51,552 nt of DNA from an uncultured Clostridia bacterium (GTDB lineage: Bacteria > Bacillota > Clostridia > Christensenellales > UBA1242), in the NCBI GenBank assembly GCA_944381235.1, contig CALWKI010000042.1:1-51552 (forward strand). The letters are read 5' to 3'. How positions within the stretch are numbered: the first letter of the stretch is position 1; each line of letters starts with the position of its first letter. The position numbers and the translations under genes are program-made. The notes under the pieces are model-generated. The model was given only the letters and a program-made list of their open reading frames with translations. It had not been told where the DNA came from and did no database searches. Shown piece by piece: positions 1-8,775 of this stretch.

Positions 1-24
1 TTAAAATTAAGTAAAAGTTTCCTT

Positions 25-80
25 TATCGGAAATAATATAGTTATAAATTGTTGACAAACTTCCGATATAAGAATAAAAT
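25..80 (+). promoter_or_regulatory. fic promoter with flanking inverted repeat
   Basis: A strong sigma-A type promoter is visible: TTGACA at 52-57, a 17-base spacer and TAAAAT at 75-80. An 8-base inverted repeat, TATCGGAA at 25-32 and TTCCGATA at 61-68, brackets the -35 box. Its second arm lies in the spacer. This arrangement suits an operator for a repressor, possibly the HTH domain of the Fic protein itself; that link is inference. Confidence 0.65.
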
Positions 81-100
81 ATACATAATAAGGAGTTAAA

Positions 101-991
101 ATGAAATATCTATCCGTAAACGAAATAGCAAAAAAATGGAACATATCAAGTAGAATGGTAAGAAATTACTGCAAAGAAGGAAGAATTTTTGGCGCTTTTT
201 TAACCGGAAAAACGTGGAATATTCCAATAGACGCAGTTAAACCTAGTCGCAAAGTAACAAAGATATTTAGTAGTAACAAATTATTAAATGCTTTAAAAGA
301 AGAAAAAGACATTAAATTAAGCGGTGGAATTTATCATAAAACACAAATTGAATTAACCTATAATTCAAATCATATTGAAGGTAGCACTTTAACACATGCA
401 CAAACAAGATATATTTTTGAAACAAATACTATACTTAGTGATGGCAAACAAATAAATGTAAATGACATAATTGAAACGACAAACCATTTTAATTGCGTAG
501 ATTATATTATAGATAATGCAACAAAACCACTTTCAGAAACTATGATAAAAGAAATTCATAAAATTTTAAAAACTAACACAGTGGATAGTAAGAAAGACTG
601 GTTTAAAGTAGGAGAATATAAGTCCCTACCAAATGAGGTCGGAGACGAAGAAACTTGCGAGCCTAAAAATGTTAAATATGAAATGAAAAGTCTTTTAGAT
701 GATTATCACTTAATCCAATGTAAAACAATAAAAGACATAATTGATTTTCATGTTAAGTTTGAAAAAATCCATCCTTTTCAAGACGGAAACGGTAGAGTCG
801 GTAGACTTATTATGTTTAAGGAATGTCTAGCAAATAATATTGTTCCCTTTATTATTGATGAAGAGCATAAATTATTTTACTATAGAGGACTTAAGGAGTG
901 GAAAAACGAAAAAGGCTACCTTATTGACACTTGCTTATCTTGTCAAGATAAATACAAAACTTGGCTAGACTATTTTAAGATAGAATATTAA
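101..991 (+). CDS. Fic family protein with N-terminal HTH
   Basis: Fic domain proteins usually transfer AMP or another phosphate-containing group from a nucleotide onto a target protein. The signature HPFQDGNGRVGR lies at residues 224-235, with the catalytic His at 224 and the phosphate-binding GNGR loop intact. An inhibitory-helix motif of the (S/T)xxxE(G/N) type, SNHIEG, sits at 89-94, before the Fic core. This predicts the autoinhibited class in which the inhibitory helix is in the same chain. Residues 1-50 resemble a small helix-turn-helix of the MerR/excisionase kind, so the protein may also bind DNA. The start follows AGGAG at 91-95 with good spacing. The gene stands alone, opposite to its neighbours, with its own promoter and terminator, and no antitoxin gene is visible beside it. 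The target cannot be told from sequence. Confidence 0.9.
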   Translation: MKYLSVNEIAKKWNISSRMVRNYCKEGRIFGAFLTGKTWNIPIDAVKPSRKVTKIFSSNKLLNALKEEKDIKLSGGIYHKTQIELTYNSNHIEGSTLTHAQTRYIFETNTILSDGKQINVNDIIETTNHFNCVDYIIDNATKPLSETMIKEIHKILKTNTVDSKKDWFKVGEYKSLPNEVGDEETCEPKNVKYEMKSLLDDYHLIQCKTIKDIIDFHVKFEKIHPFQDGNGRVGRLIMFKECLANNIVPFIIDEEHKLFYYRGLKEWKNEKGYLIDTCLSCQDKYKTWLDYFKIEY

Positions 992-1040
992 AATAATTTA
1001 AAATGTTATATAAAAATAGGTTTAAATTAAAAAAATTAAG

Positions 1041-1068
1041 TCGCAACTTGTAAGCAAGTTGCGATTTT
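1041..1068. terminator. Bidirectional terminator between fic and trxA
   Basis: A perfect 10-bp stem, TCGCAACTTG at 1041-1050 and CAAGTTGCGA at 1055-1064, has a 4-base loop. It is followed by TTTT on the plus strand and by a T-rich run on the minus strand. It can end both convergent transcripts, fic from the left and trxA from the right. Confidence 0.85.
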
Positions 1069-1166
1069 AAAAAAAGGTCTTTTTGAGCCTATGGTTTTTC
1101 CTTAATTTTAATTTTTGTAAAACACAAAAAAATATTTATTTAAAAAGTTTACATTATTTTATTTTT

Positions 1167-1472
1167 TTACTTTAAAGCCTCAAGAATTTGACCTTTTTGT
1201 CTTAGCCCTATAAGTTTTTCACTTTCTTTGCCGTCTTTAAAAATAATCATTGTTGGCACACTCATAATTCCAAAACGCTTAGCAATATCAATGCACTCGT
1301 CTATGTCTACTTTATAAATTTTTGCCTTATCACCTATTTCATCACTTACTTGTTCAAGAACAGGTCCTAGCATCCTACAAGGTCCGCACCAAGTTGCAAA
1401 AAAGTCAACAAGCACTGTTCCCTCTTTAATTTTTTCGTCAAAATTGTCACTATTTAAATGTTCTAGTTCCAT
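1167..1472 (-). CDS. trxA: Thioredoxin
   Basis: Small cytoplasmic disulfide reductase that is recycled by thioredoxin reductase. At 101 residues it is a full-length single-domain thioredoxin. The redox motif WCGPC is at 28-32 and the conserved cis-proline is in SVPT at 71-74. The start is supported by AAGGGG upstream on the minus strand. It lies 81 bases after hslU and has its own likely promoter (1502-1530), so it need not depend on the hslVU transcript. Transcription would end at the hairpin at 1041-1064. Confidence 0.95.
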   Translation of the reverse strand: MELEHLNSDNFDEKIKEGTVLVDFFATWCGPCRMLGPVLEQVSDEIGDKAKIYKVDIDECIDIAKRFGIMSVPTMIIFKDGKESEKLIGLRQKGQILEALK

Positions 1473-1501
1473 TTATTTTACCCCTTTTAAAATTTATTTA
1501 C

Positions 1502-1530
1502 AATATACCACAAATATATGTTAATGTGAA
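1502..1530 (-). promoter_or_regulatory. Candidate trxA promoter
   Basis: On the minus strand TTCACA (1525-1530), a 17-base spacer and TATATT (1502-1507) form a sigma-A type promoter in the hslU-trxA gap, about 30 bases before the trxA start. Confidence 0.5.
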
Positions 1531-1553
1531 ACAAACTATATATATTTTTCTTT

Positions 1554-2873
1554 TTACAAGACATATTTCCTTAAATCATGATCTTTGTCAAAGTTTTTAA
1601 ACGCGTCTGTCACATACTTTTTATCAATTACAACGTCCACCATTGGATGATCTCCACCTGCATTATAGCTTATATCTTCAAGTAACAATTCAATCACTGT
1701 ATGAAGTCTACGCGCGCCCAAATTTTCACTTGTTTCATTTTCTTCTTCAGCGTACCTTGCAATTTCTTTTAGTGCATCTTCTTTAAATATTATATTAACG
1801 TTATCAACTTTTAGTAGTTCCTGATACTGCAATGTAATTGCGTTTTTAGGTTCGGTTAAAATCTTATAAAACTCCTTCGCGGTCAAATTGTCAAGGTCGA
1901 CTCTAATTGGAAATCTACCTTGAAGTTCTGGAATTAGGTCTTCAACCTTTGAGACGTGGAAAGCGCCTGCCGCAATAAACAAAATATAGTCAGTTTTTAC
2001 AATTCCGTATTTTGTATTGACGGTACAACCCTCAACTATAGGCAAAATATCCCTTTGCACACCTTCACGACTAACCTCTGGACCGCTTGAACGAGAATTA
2101 GAACCCGCAATTTTATCAATTTCGTCAATAAAAATTATGCCTTCTTGCTCAGCGCGTCTCACTGCCTCAGACTTTGTCGCGTCCATATCAATAACTTTGT
2201 CACATTCCTCTTGATTAAGTATTTCACGTGCCTCACGAATGGTTAATTTTCTTTTTTTGCGTCTCGCTGGGAAAATACCTCCCATAATGTCCCCAATATT
2301 AATTTCAGCACCCATACCCGGCATCATTTCAAACGCGCGTGGTGCCTCTTTAACTTCCATTTCAACAAACTCTTCGTCATACTTGCCACTAGTTAAATTT
2401 TGTCTAATATGTTCCTTAAATTCCTCTCCGCCGACGTCCACTCCGTCAACAGTTTGTTTTTTAAGCGGATAAATAAGGTCAAAGAGCCTTTTATCAACAT
2501 TTGGCTTTACCTTTTCAATAACATCATTTACCTTTTCATCTTTAACCAGTCTAAATGAGGCTTCAACAAGGTCACGAACCATACTTTCAACATCTCTGCC
2601 AACATACCCTACCTCAGTATATTTTGTTGCCTCTACCTTAATAAATGGCGCGCCAACTAGCTTTGCAAGTCTTCTTGCAATTTCAGTTTTTCCAACTCCA
2701 GTTGGTCCCTTCATAATAATGTTTTTTGGAGTAATTTCCTCTTGCATTTGTTTGTCGAGTCTACTTCTTCTATACCTATTTCTAAGTGCAATTGCAACCG
2801 CCTTTTTTGCCTTATCTTGCCCAATAATGTATTTATCAAGTTCCTCGACAATTTGTTTTGGTGTATAATTCAT
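1554..2873 (-). CDS. hslU: ATP-dependent protease ATPase subunit HslU (ClpY)
   Basis: Hexameric AAA+ unfoldase that feeds proteins into the HslV peptidase. The 439 residues match the family length. Walker A GPTGVGKT is at 56-63 and Walker B IIFIDE at 246-251. Residues 110-245 are the inserted I-domain. The C-terminal tail ends LRKYVL; in this family the last residues dock into HslV and activate it. It starts 3 bases after hslV, so the two are surely translated together. The hslVU pair next to topA and dprA is the usual Bacillota order; codY, which often follows, is absent here. Confidence 0.97.
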   Translation of the reverse strand: MNYTPKQIVEELDKYIIGQDKAKKAVAIALRNRYRRSRLDKQMQEEITPKNIIMKGPTGVGKTEIARRLAKLVGAPFIKVEATKYTEVGYVGRDVESMVRDLVEASFRLVKDEKVNDVIEKVKPNVDKRLFDLIYPLKKQTVDGVDVGGEEFKEHIRQNLTSGKYDEEFVEMEVKEAPRAFEMMPGMGAEINIGDIMGGIFPARRKKRKLTIREAREILNQEECDKVIDMDATKSEAVRRAEQEGIIFIDEIDKIAGSNSRSSGPEVSREGVQRDILPIVEGCTVNTKYGIVKTDYILFIAAGAFHVSKVEDLIPELQGRFPIRVDLDNLTAKEFYKILTEPKNAITLQYQELLKVDNVNIIFKEDALKEIARYAEEENETSENLGARRLHTVIELLLEDISYNAGGDHPMVDVVIDKKYVTDAFKNFDKDHDLRKYVL

Positions 2874-2876
2874 TTT

Positions 2877-3413
2877 TTAAACCTCCTCAACTGTCACATG
2901 ACCATTTGTAAAAACACAAATATCACTTGTTATTTTCATAGCCTTTAGGGCAATTTCCTTTGCGGACAAATCAGTGTTTTCAATAAGTGCGCGAGATGCG
3001 GCAAGTGCATAAAACTCACCACTTCCAATCGCCGCCACCCCGTACTCAGGTTCAAATACATCACCATTACCAGATACATATAAAAGGTTATCCTTATCAG
3101 CAACTAGCATAAGTGCGTCAAGTTTTCTCGTATACTTATCTTCCCTAAAACCGATTGCAAGTTCAACCGCACTTCTCATAAGGTTCCCGCTAAATTTTTG
3201 AAGTAGTTCCTCAAACTTTTGAGACAAACTAAACGCATCCGCGGCAGAACCCGCAAAACCTATTATAACTTTATCATTGTAAATTCTTCTTACCTTAGTT
3301 GCATTGTTTTTTATAATAAACTTCTCACCAACCGTCACCTGTCCATCTCCTGCAATCGCCGTTTTGCCATTACGTTTTACTGCAACTATTGTTGTACTTC
3401 TAATTCCTTCCAT
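2877..3413 (-). CDS. hslV: ATP-dependent protease proteolytic subunit HslV (ClpQ)
   Basis: Proteasome-beta-like threonine peptidase that forms a double hexamer with HslU. By alignment with known HslV, maturation would remove six residues (MEGIRS) and expose Thr7 of the sequence TTIVAV as nucleophile. The GDGQVT motif follows, and IGSGEFYALAAS and the later DIC segment match the family. B. subtilis ClpQ uses an N-terminal serine instead, so a threonine start is the more usual HslV form. The ATG has AGAGGGAG just upstream. The gap to topA is 79 bases, so an internal promoter is possible but I saw no convincing -10 box. Confidence 0.96.
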   Translation of the reverse strand: MEGIRSTTIVAVKRNGKTAIAGDGQVTVGEKFIIKNNATKVRRIYNDKVIIGFAGSAADAFSLSQKFEELLQKFSGNLMRSAVELAIGFREDKYTRKLDALMLVADKDNLLYVSGNGDVFEPEYGVAAIGSGEFYALAASRALIENTDLSAKEIALKAMKITSDICVFTNGHVTVEEV

Positions 3414-3492
3414 AATTTCTCCCTCTAATTAATTTTTTATGTTTTTGGCTCATTTGTCAATCAAATTTTTTGGTAAAATCCTTAAAAAAAGT

Positions 3493-5625
3493 CTAACTTT
3501 CAGGGTTCACCTCGTTTTTAGTTCTATTTTTTTTGCTGTCTTTATCTATTTCTTCTTTTCTTTCAAAATCGCAATCTTTATTTGAACATTTGAAAAGCGA
3601 ATAATCTTTGTATTCTTTTACAACTAAATAATTTTTACACTTTGGGCATTTTAAATTTGTTGGTTTATCCCAACTTGCAAACGAACAACTTGGATACCCC
3701 GAGCAACCATAAAAAATCTTACCAGTTTTTGTTCTTCTTTCAATCACATCTTTTCCACACTTTGGACATTTGCATACTGGTTCCTTTGGAGGAGTAAGAC
3801 TTTTTATGTTTTGACACCTTGGATAGTTCGGACAAGCAAGAAACTTTGCGTATTTCCCTTGTCTAATTACCATTTTTGCCCCACATTTTTCACATATGAC
3901 GTCACTTTCCTCAAGTTTTACACTCATACTTTTTGTGCCCGTATACGCACTCTTTAACTCTCTTTCAAAGCCAGTATAGAATTTTTTAATAACCTCTTGC
4001 CACTTTACCTCGCCTTCCTCAATTTTATCTAGGTCATCTTCCATTTCGGCAGTAAAAGACACGTTCATAATGTCACTAAAATACTTTTCTAAGAACTCAG
4101 TTACTGTGTTACCTAGTTCAGTTGGATGAAGGTACTTACCCTGTCTTTCCATATATTTTCTATTAAGAAGAGTCATAATTGTTGGTGCATAAGTCGCTGG
4201 ACGCCCAATACCCTTTTCCTCCATAGTCTTAATAAGACTTGCCTCAGAATACCTTGATGGTGGCTTTGTAAATTTTTGTTCTTTTGTGATACTATCTAAA
4301 TTTAACTTGTCAGATTCATTTAATTTTGGAAGTTTACTTTCAGTAGTATTGTCGCTTTCCGTCTCCTCATACATTTTGTACGCTTTGGTAAAACACACAA
4401 AAATAGGGGTTCTACCGCTTGCACGAAAACCGTAGTCTCCAACATTTATAAGTACTTGTTGCGTGTCATAAGTTGCTTGAGTCATTTGGCTTGCAACAAA
4501 TCTTTCGTAAATCAATTTGTACAATTTGTAATTGTCGTTTGACATATATTGTTTTACCGACTCGGGAGTTTTTTCAAGACTAATTGGTCGTATTGCTTCG
4601 TGGGCATCTTGCGCGTTTTTCTTTGTCTTATAAATATTATAACTACTTGGCGCGTACTCGTTTCCGTAAGTCTTTATAATGTATTCCTTTGCACTTGCCA
4701 TTGCTTCAGGAGACACTCTTGTTGAGTCTGTTCTAATATAGGTTATAAGAGCCGTTTTACCTTCACTACCTAGTTCCACACCTTCATATAATTCTTGTGC
4801 ACTACGAGTTGTTTGAGAAATTGACATCCCAATTTTATTAAGTGCATCTTGTTGCATTGTACTAGTAATAAAAGGTGGTGGAGGGTTGGATTTCGTAACG
4901 GTCCTTTTAATTTCACCTACAATGTAATCTTTGCCTTTTATATCCTCGAGTACTTGACTTGCGTCCTTTTCATTATCTGGCACAAATTTTTTATTGTTTT
5001 TATAGTAAAGACTTGATTTAAACTTTATTCCATCTTTTTCTAAAATCGCATTTATTACCCAGTATTCTTTTGGTTTAAAAGCATTTATTTCCTTTTCCCT
5101 ATCAACTATGAGTTTAAGCGCTACAGATTGAACGCGACCAGCACTCAAATTTGGTCTTATTTTTTTACAAATAATAGGTGACACCTTGTATCCAACAAGC
5201 CTATCAAGCACTCTTCTACCTTGCTGAGCGTGTACCAAATCCATATCTATTTTTCTTGGATTTTCAATGGCACGCGTTACAACAGATTTTGAAATTTCGT
5301 TAAATTCAATCCGGCATTTTTCATTTTCATCAATATTTAAAATATGTTCTATGTGCCAAGAAATAGACTCACCCTCTCTATCAGGGTCGGTTGCAAGAAG
5401 AACTTTTTCCGCTTTACTAGCCTTTTGTTTTAACTCCTTTATAATACTTTCCTTTCCCGGCATTATTTCATATTGTGGTTCAAAATTATTAGAAACATCA
5501 ACCCCTAAAGACTTAGCAGGCAAATCTCTAATATGTCCTTTTGTTGCCACAACATCGTAATCTTTTCCTAAATATTTTTTTAAAGTTTCCCTTTTTCCAG
5601 GACCTTCTATAATTACTAATTTCAT
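3493..5625 (-). CDS. topA: DNA topoisomerase I
   Basis: Type IA topoisomerase that relaxes negative supercoils by nicking one strand through an active-site tyrosine. The TOPRIM domain opens at once (KLVIIEGPGK), the acidic DPDREGE motif follows, and the catalytic Tyr is in YIRTDSTR. The C-terminus has three four-cysteine zinc ribbons (CEKCG.., CPKCG.., CPKCK..), the usual clostridial form. A GTG at 5631 would add two residues. I prefer the ATG at 5623-5625 because AGAGAG lies 7 bases before it and the GTG would sit almost on that ribosome site. The dprA stop lies a few bases upstream, so dprA and topA are likely coupled. Confidence 0.96.
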   Translation of the reverse strand: MKLVIIEGPGKRETLKKYLGKDYDVVATKGHIRDLPAKSLGVDVSNNFEPQYEIMPGKESIIKELKQKASKAEKVLLATDPDREGESISWHIEHILNIDENEKCRIEFNEISKSVVTRAIENPRKIDMDLVHAQQGRRVLDRLVGYKVSPIICKKIRPNLSAGRVQSVALKLIVDREKEINAFKPKEYWVINAILEKDGIKFKSSLYYKNNKKFVPDNEKDASQVLEDIKGKDYIVGEIKRTVTKSNPPPPFITSTMQQDALNKIGMSISQTTRSAQELYEGVELGSEGKTALITYIRTDSTRVSPEAMASAKEYIIKTYGNEYAPSSYNIYKTKKNAQDAHEAIRPISLEKTPESVKQYMSNDNYKLYKLIYERFVASQMTQATYDTQQVLINVGDYGFRASGRTPIFVCFTKAYKMYEETESDNTTESKLPKLNESDKLNLDSITKEQKFTKPPSRYSEASLIKTMEEKGIGRPATYAPTIMTLLNRKYMERQGKYLHPTELGNTVTEFLEKYFSDIMNVSFTAEMEDDLDKIEEGEVKWQEVIKKFYTGFERELKSAYTGTKSMSVKLEESDVICEKCGAKMVIRQGKYAKFLACPNYPRCQNIKSLTPPKEPVCKCPKCGKDVIERRTKTGKIFYGCSGYPSCSFASWDKPTNLKCPKCKNYLVVKEYKDYSLFKCSNKDCDFERKEEIDKDSKKNRTKNEVNPES

Positions 5626-5636
5626 TTTCACACTCT

Positions 5637-6731
5637 CTATTTTATTAAAAAGTAAACATTACCAGCATGCTTTTTTATTATTCCACGTATGGATAACTTT
5701 GTCAACAAAGTGTTAAGCTTACTTGTTTCAAGTTTTACTTTTTCGACAATTTCCTGAAAAGTTTTTTCGCCTGTCTTAAGTAAACTTATCACCTCTTCCT
5801 CATCTTTGTTTAAATCACTTTCTGGCTCTTTTTCCTTAAATTCAATATAACTAAATTCCTCAAGTATTTCACTTACGTCACAGACAAGTTTTGCATTTGA
5901 CTCAGTAATCATCTTATTTGTCCCTCTACTTGCCTCGCTAAAAATACTACCGGGAACGGCAAAAACCTCTCTTTGATAGTCAAGCGCATAATTTTTAGTA
6001 TGCATTGTACCAGAATTTAAAGACGCCTCAACAACCAAAACTCCTCTTGAAAGACCAGCAATAATTCTATTCCTTATTGGAAACATATATGCTTCAGGCT
6101 TTATTTTTAATCTATGCTCACTAATGACTAAACCGCCGTGTTCGACTATCTTCTTTGCTAAATTCACATTTGACTGAGGATAAATATTGTCAAGCCCGCC
6201 AGAAATTACAGCGATTGTCTTTCCACCTGCGTCAAGCGTTGTGTTATGCGCGACACTATCTATTCCATACGCAAGACCACTTATAATTGTTACATTATAT
6301 TTAACTAGATCCCGTGTAAATTTTTCTGCTGCACTTACGCCATATTGAGTAGGCTTTCTAGTCCCAACTATTGCAATACCAAATGTATTTATTAGGTTTA
6401 TGTCTCCCATATAATACAAAACAAATGGTGGCGAGTCAATGTTTATTAGATATTCGGAATAATCTTTTGACATCCTCGTTATCATCTTTACGCCTCTACT
6501 TTCAGTATACGCTATTATCCTATCAGCACATTCAACGGACAAATACTTTAAAATGTTTACATATTCCTTCTCACTAATAAATTTTAAGATATCTTGCTTT
6601 CTTTTTGTAAATTTTTCTTTATCTAAAATGTCTCCTAAGTTATCAAATAATCTACAAATATAATCTTTCTTTTGATATGTTAAAAAATCGAAACTATCTA
6701 AGAATATTAACGCTTTTTCATCTAAATTCAT
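5637..6731 (-). CDS. dprA: DNA-processing protein DprA
   Basis: Rossmann-fold protein that loads RecA on incoming single-stranded DNA during natural transformation; it is widely conserved even where competence is unknown. IVGTRKPTQYG (about 121-131), GLAYGID and the GGLDNIYP segment are the family's binding motifs, and RNRIIAGLSRGVLVVEA follows. The last 60 residues form the winged-helix DprA C-terminal domain. Length (364) is normal. It starts 8 bases after comM and ends 6 bases before the topA GTG, so comM-dprA-topA form one unit. Confidence 0.95.
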   Translation of the reverse strand: MNLDEKALIFLDSFDFLTYQKKDYICRLFDNLGDILDKEKFTKRKQDILKFISEKEYVNILKYLSVECADRIIAYTESRGVKMITRMSKDYSEYLINIDSPPFVLYYMGDINLINTFGIAIVGTRKPTQYGVSAAEKFTRDLVKYNVTIISGLAYGIDSVAHNTTLDAGGKTIAVISGGLDNIYPQSNVNLAKKIVEHGGLVISEHRLKIKPEAYMFPIRNRIIAGLSRGVLVVEASLNSGTMHTKNYALDYQREVFAVPGSIFSEASRGTNKMITESNAKLVCDVSEILEEFSYIEFKEKEPESDLNKDEEEVISLLKTGEKTFQEIVEKVKLETSKLNTLLTKLSIRGIIKKHAGNVYFLIK

Positions 6732-6739
6732 TTTTCACC

Positions 6740-8275
6740 TCACAACCAGTACTTGTCATCTAAACTTCTATAATTAATTGCCTCCATTAGATGATCGAGT
6801 TTAACATCCACACTTCCCTCAAGGTCTGCGATTGTGCGAGCCACCTTTAAAACCCTGTTATATGCACGCGCAGTAAGTTTAAGTTTTGAAAAAGACATTT
6901 CAAGAATATCACTAGACTCCTTGTCAAGTTTACAATATTTTTTTATCATTTCATTTGTCATCTTGCTATTACTATGTATATTTGTACTCTTATATCTTTC
7001 AGATTGAATTTGGCGTGCTTTGTCTACCCTCTTTTTTATCTCACTTGAAGGCTCTTCATTTATTTCACTACTTAGTTCCCTGTATTTTACACTATCAACC
7101 TCTATTAGCATATCAATTCTATCCATTAATGGCCCACTAAGTTTACTAAGATATTTGTGTATTTGGCTTGGGCTACATTTACAAGGCTTGTCCGAACCGT
7201 AATTTCCGCATGGACAAGGATTCATGCTCACAATTAAAATAAAGTTGGCTGGATACTCTATACTTTGGGAGTTTCTTGATACAGTAATAACACCGTCTTC
7301 TAGTGGTTGCCTTAAAGCCTCCAAGGTATGCCTATTATACTCCGGCATTTCGTCTAGAAACAAAACCCCGTTGTGAGCAAGACTTATTTCTCCTGGCTTT
7401 GCCTTATTTCCACCACCTGTAAGAGCCACGATAGTTGCTGTATGGTGAGGAGACCTGAAAGGTCTTTCAGTAATAATTCCAACATTATTATCCAGCGTCC
7501 CCGCAATACTATGAATTTTTGTCGTTTCAAGTGCCTCATCAAAAATCATATCAGGAAGGATGCTAGAAAAAGCCTTTGCAAGCATTGTTTTTCCGCTTCC
7601 TGGTGGGCCAATAAGTAAAACGTTATGTCCGCCAGCCGCTGAAATTTCAAGCGCACGCTTTGCACTCGCCTGCCCTTTTATCCATGCAAAATCACCGCTT
7701 GGTCTTCTTGTTGACTTAATATATTCATAACTTAAAATTTGAACAGGCACAATCTTTTTTTCACCATTTAAAAAATCTACGACTTCTTTAAGTTCGCGCA
7801 CTGGATAAACGCTAAGCCCTTCAATAAAGCCTGCCTCACTTGCGTTGTCAAAAGGCACAAAAACCTTTTTTATACCAAGATTACGCGCAGTAATTAGAAT
7901 TGGCAAAACTCCCTTTATTCTTCTTAAGCTTCCATCTAGTGATAACTCACCTATAAAAGAATACTCGGATAATTCTTCTTTTGTTGACTTTATTTGTTCG
8001 TTTGCAACCAGTATCCCAACAGAAATTGGAAGATCGTAAATAGAGCCCTCCTTTTTTGTGTCTGCAGGAGCGAGATTTACTGTTATTTTACCCATTGGAT
8101 AATTATATCCTTGATTTTTTATAGCCGAGACCACCCTTTGTTTTGATTCTCTAATTGAAGTGTCAGCAAGTCCAACCACATCATAACTAGGAAGTCCTCT
8201 ATTAATATCTATTTCTACATTAACTAAATACCCGTCAAGTCCTATAAGACCAAAAGAATTAACTTTCGCCAACAT
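6740..8275 (-). CDS. comM: YifB/ComM family AAA+ ATPase
   Basis: Annotated as a magnesium-chelatase-like ATPase; ComM is a hexameric helicase that promotes branch migration during transformation. Residues 1-170 carry the S5/Lon-like domain. Walker A GPPGSGKT is at 223-230, followed by RPFRSPHHT. A cysteine-rich CPCGNYGSDKPCKC insert and a C-terminal magnesium-chelatase domain complete the family pattern. Length (511) is typical. The ATG has GAGGT upstream and a good promoter at 8310-8339, so this is the first gene of the comM-dprA-topA unit. Confidence 0.95.
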   Translation of the reverse strand: MLAKVNSFGLIGLDGYLVNVEIDINRGLPSYDVVGLADTSIRESKQRVVSAIKNQGYNYPMGKITVNLAPADTKKEGSIYDLPISVGILVANEQIKSTKEELSEYSFIGELSLDGSLRRIKGVLPILITARNLGIKKVFVPFDNASEAGFIEGLSVYPVRELKEVVDFLNGEKKIVPVQILSYEYIKSTRRPSGDFAWIKGQASAKRALEISAAGGHNVLLIGPPGSGKTMLAKAFSSILPDMIFDEALETTKIHSIAGTLDNNVGIITERPFRSPHHTATIVALTGGGNKAKPGEISLAHNGVLFLDEMPEYNRHTLEALRQPLEDGVITVSRNSQSIEYPANFILIVSMNPCPCGNYGSDKPCKCSPSQIHKYLSKLSGPLMDRIDMLIEVDSVKYRELSSEINEEPSSEIKKRVDKARQIQSERYKSTNIHSNSKMTNEMIKKYCKLDKESSDILEMSFSKLKLTARAYNRVLKVARTIADLEGSVDVKLDHLMEAINYRSLDDKYWL

Positions 8276-8309
8276 TTTATTTATACCTCAAAAACATAAT
8301 CTACACGAC

Positions 8310-8339
8310 ATTATATACTAAAACCTCAAATTTCGACAA
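8310..8339 (-). promoter_or_regulatory. Promoter of the comM-dprA-topA unit
   Basis: Minus-strand TTGTCG (8334-8339), 18-base spacer, perfect TATAAT (8310-8315). The start point would be near 8303, giving a leader of about 28 bases that contains the comM ribosome site. Confidence 0.7.
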
Positions 8340-8457
8340 ATAGTTTTTTCTAATTTTCGGCAAGATGGAATTTAACAGAATATTACTAAATATTATATCC
8401 TTTCAATTTCACAAAAAACGGATTTAATTTAAAATTTATCTTTAACAACATTAAAAA

Positions 8458-8484
8458 ATTGATTTAGTCATAAACTAAACCAAT
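8458..8484 (-). terminator. Second terminator-like hairpin after the 49-aa gene
   Basis: Minus-strand stem of 11 bp with one G-U pair (arms 8474-8484 and 8458-8468, loop of 5) followed by TTTTTTAA. It lies about 60 bases beyond the better terminator at 8542-8574. The stretch between comM and the 49-aa gene (8276-8580) otherwise holds only the comM promoter. Confidence 0.55.
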
Positions 8485-8541
8485 TTTAAAGAAAAACTAG
8501 CCATATTATTTTTCAACTTTTGTTGTGCTCATTTCTAAAAC

Positions 8542-8574
8542 TAAAAAACCTAGACTCAGTTATGTAGTCTAGGT
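8542..8574 (-). terminator. Terminator of the coiled-coil operon
   Basis: Minus-strand stem ACCTAGACT / AGTCTAGGT (arms 8566-8574 and 8548-8556) with a 9-base loop, then TTTTTT. It lies just after the stop of the 49-aa gene. Confidence 0.8.
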
Positions 8575-8580
8575 CTCTTT

Positions 8581-8730
8581 TTACATTTCTCTTTCAAAAT
8601 CCTTTAAGGCTTCTTTTCTTACAACCTTGTTATAATACTCTATTGATGCCTCTCCAAGAGTCTTTTCATTCTTATTTTCTATGTTTTTAATTTCTTCCTT
8701 TTTAATTTCATTTTCTTTTTTGTTTTCCAT
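8581..8730 (-). CDS. Small charged protein, 49 aa, unknown
   Basis: A 49-codon frame starts at an ATG preceded by GGGAGA and ends just before a strong terminator. The product is nearly all helix-forming and charged (MENKKENEIKKEE at the N-terminus, KEALKDFEREM at the end), with a short less-charged middle, LGEASIEYYNKVV. It has no signal peptide, membrane segment or cysteine. It lies 45 bases after the 186-aa coiled-coil gene in the same direction, and both have strong ribosome sites, so they form a two-gene operon. I do not recognise it. The ribosome site, operon position and terminator are the reasons to call it real. Confidence 0.6.
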   Translation of the reverse strand: MENKKENEIKKEEIKNIENKNEKTLGEASIEYYNKVVRKEALKDFEREM

Positions 8731-8775
8731 TTTTTCTCTCCCTTATGTTTTTTTATTTCTAATTTTACGCAAATT

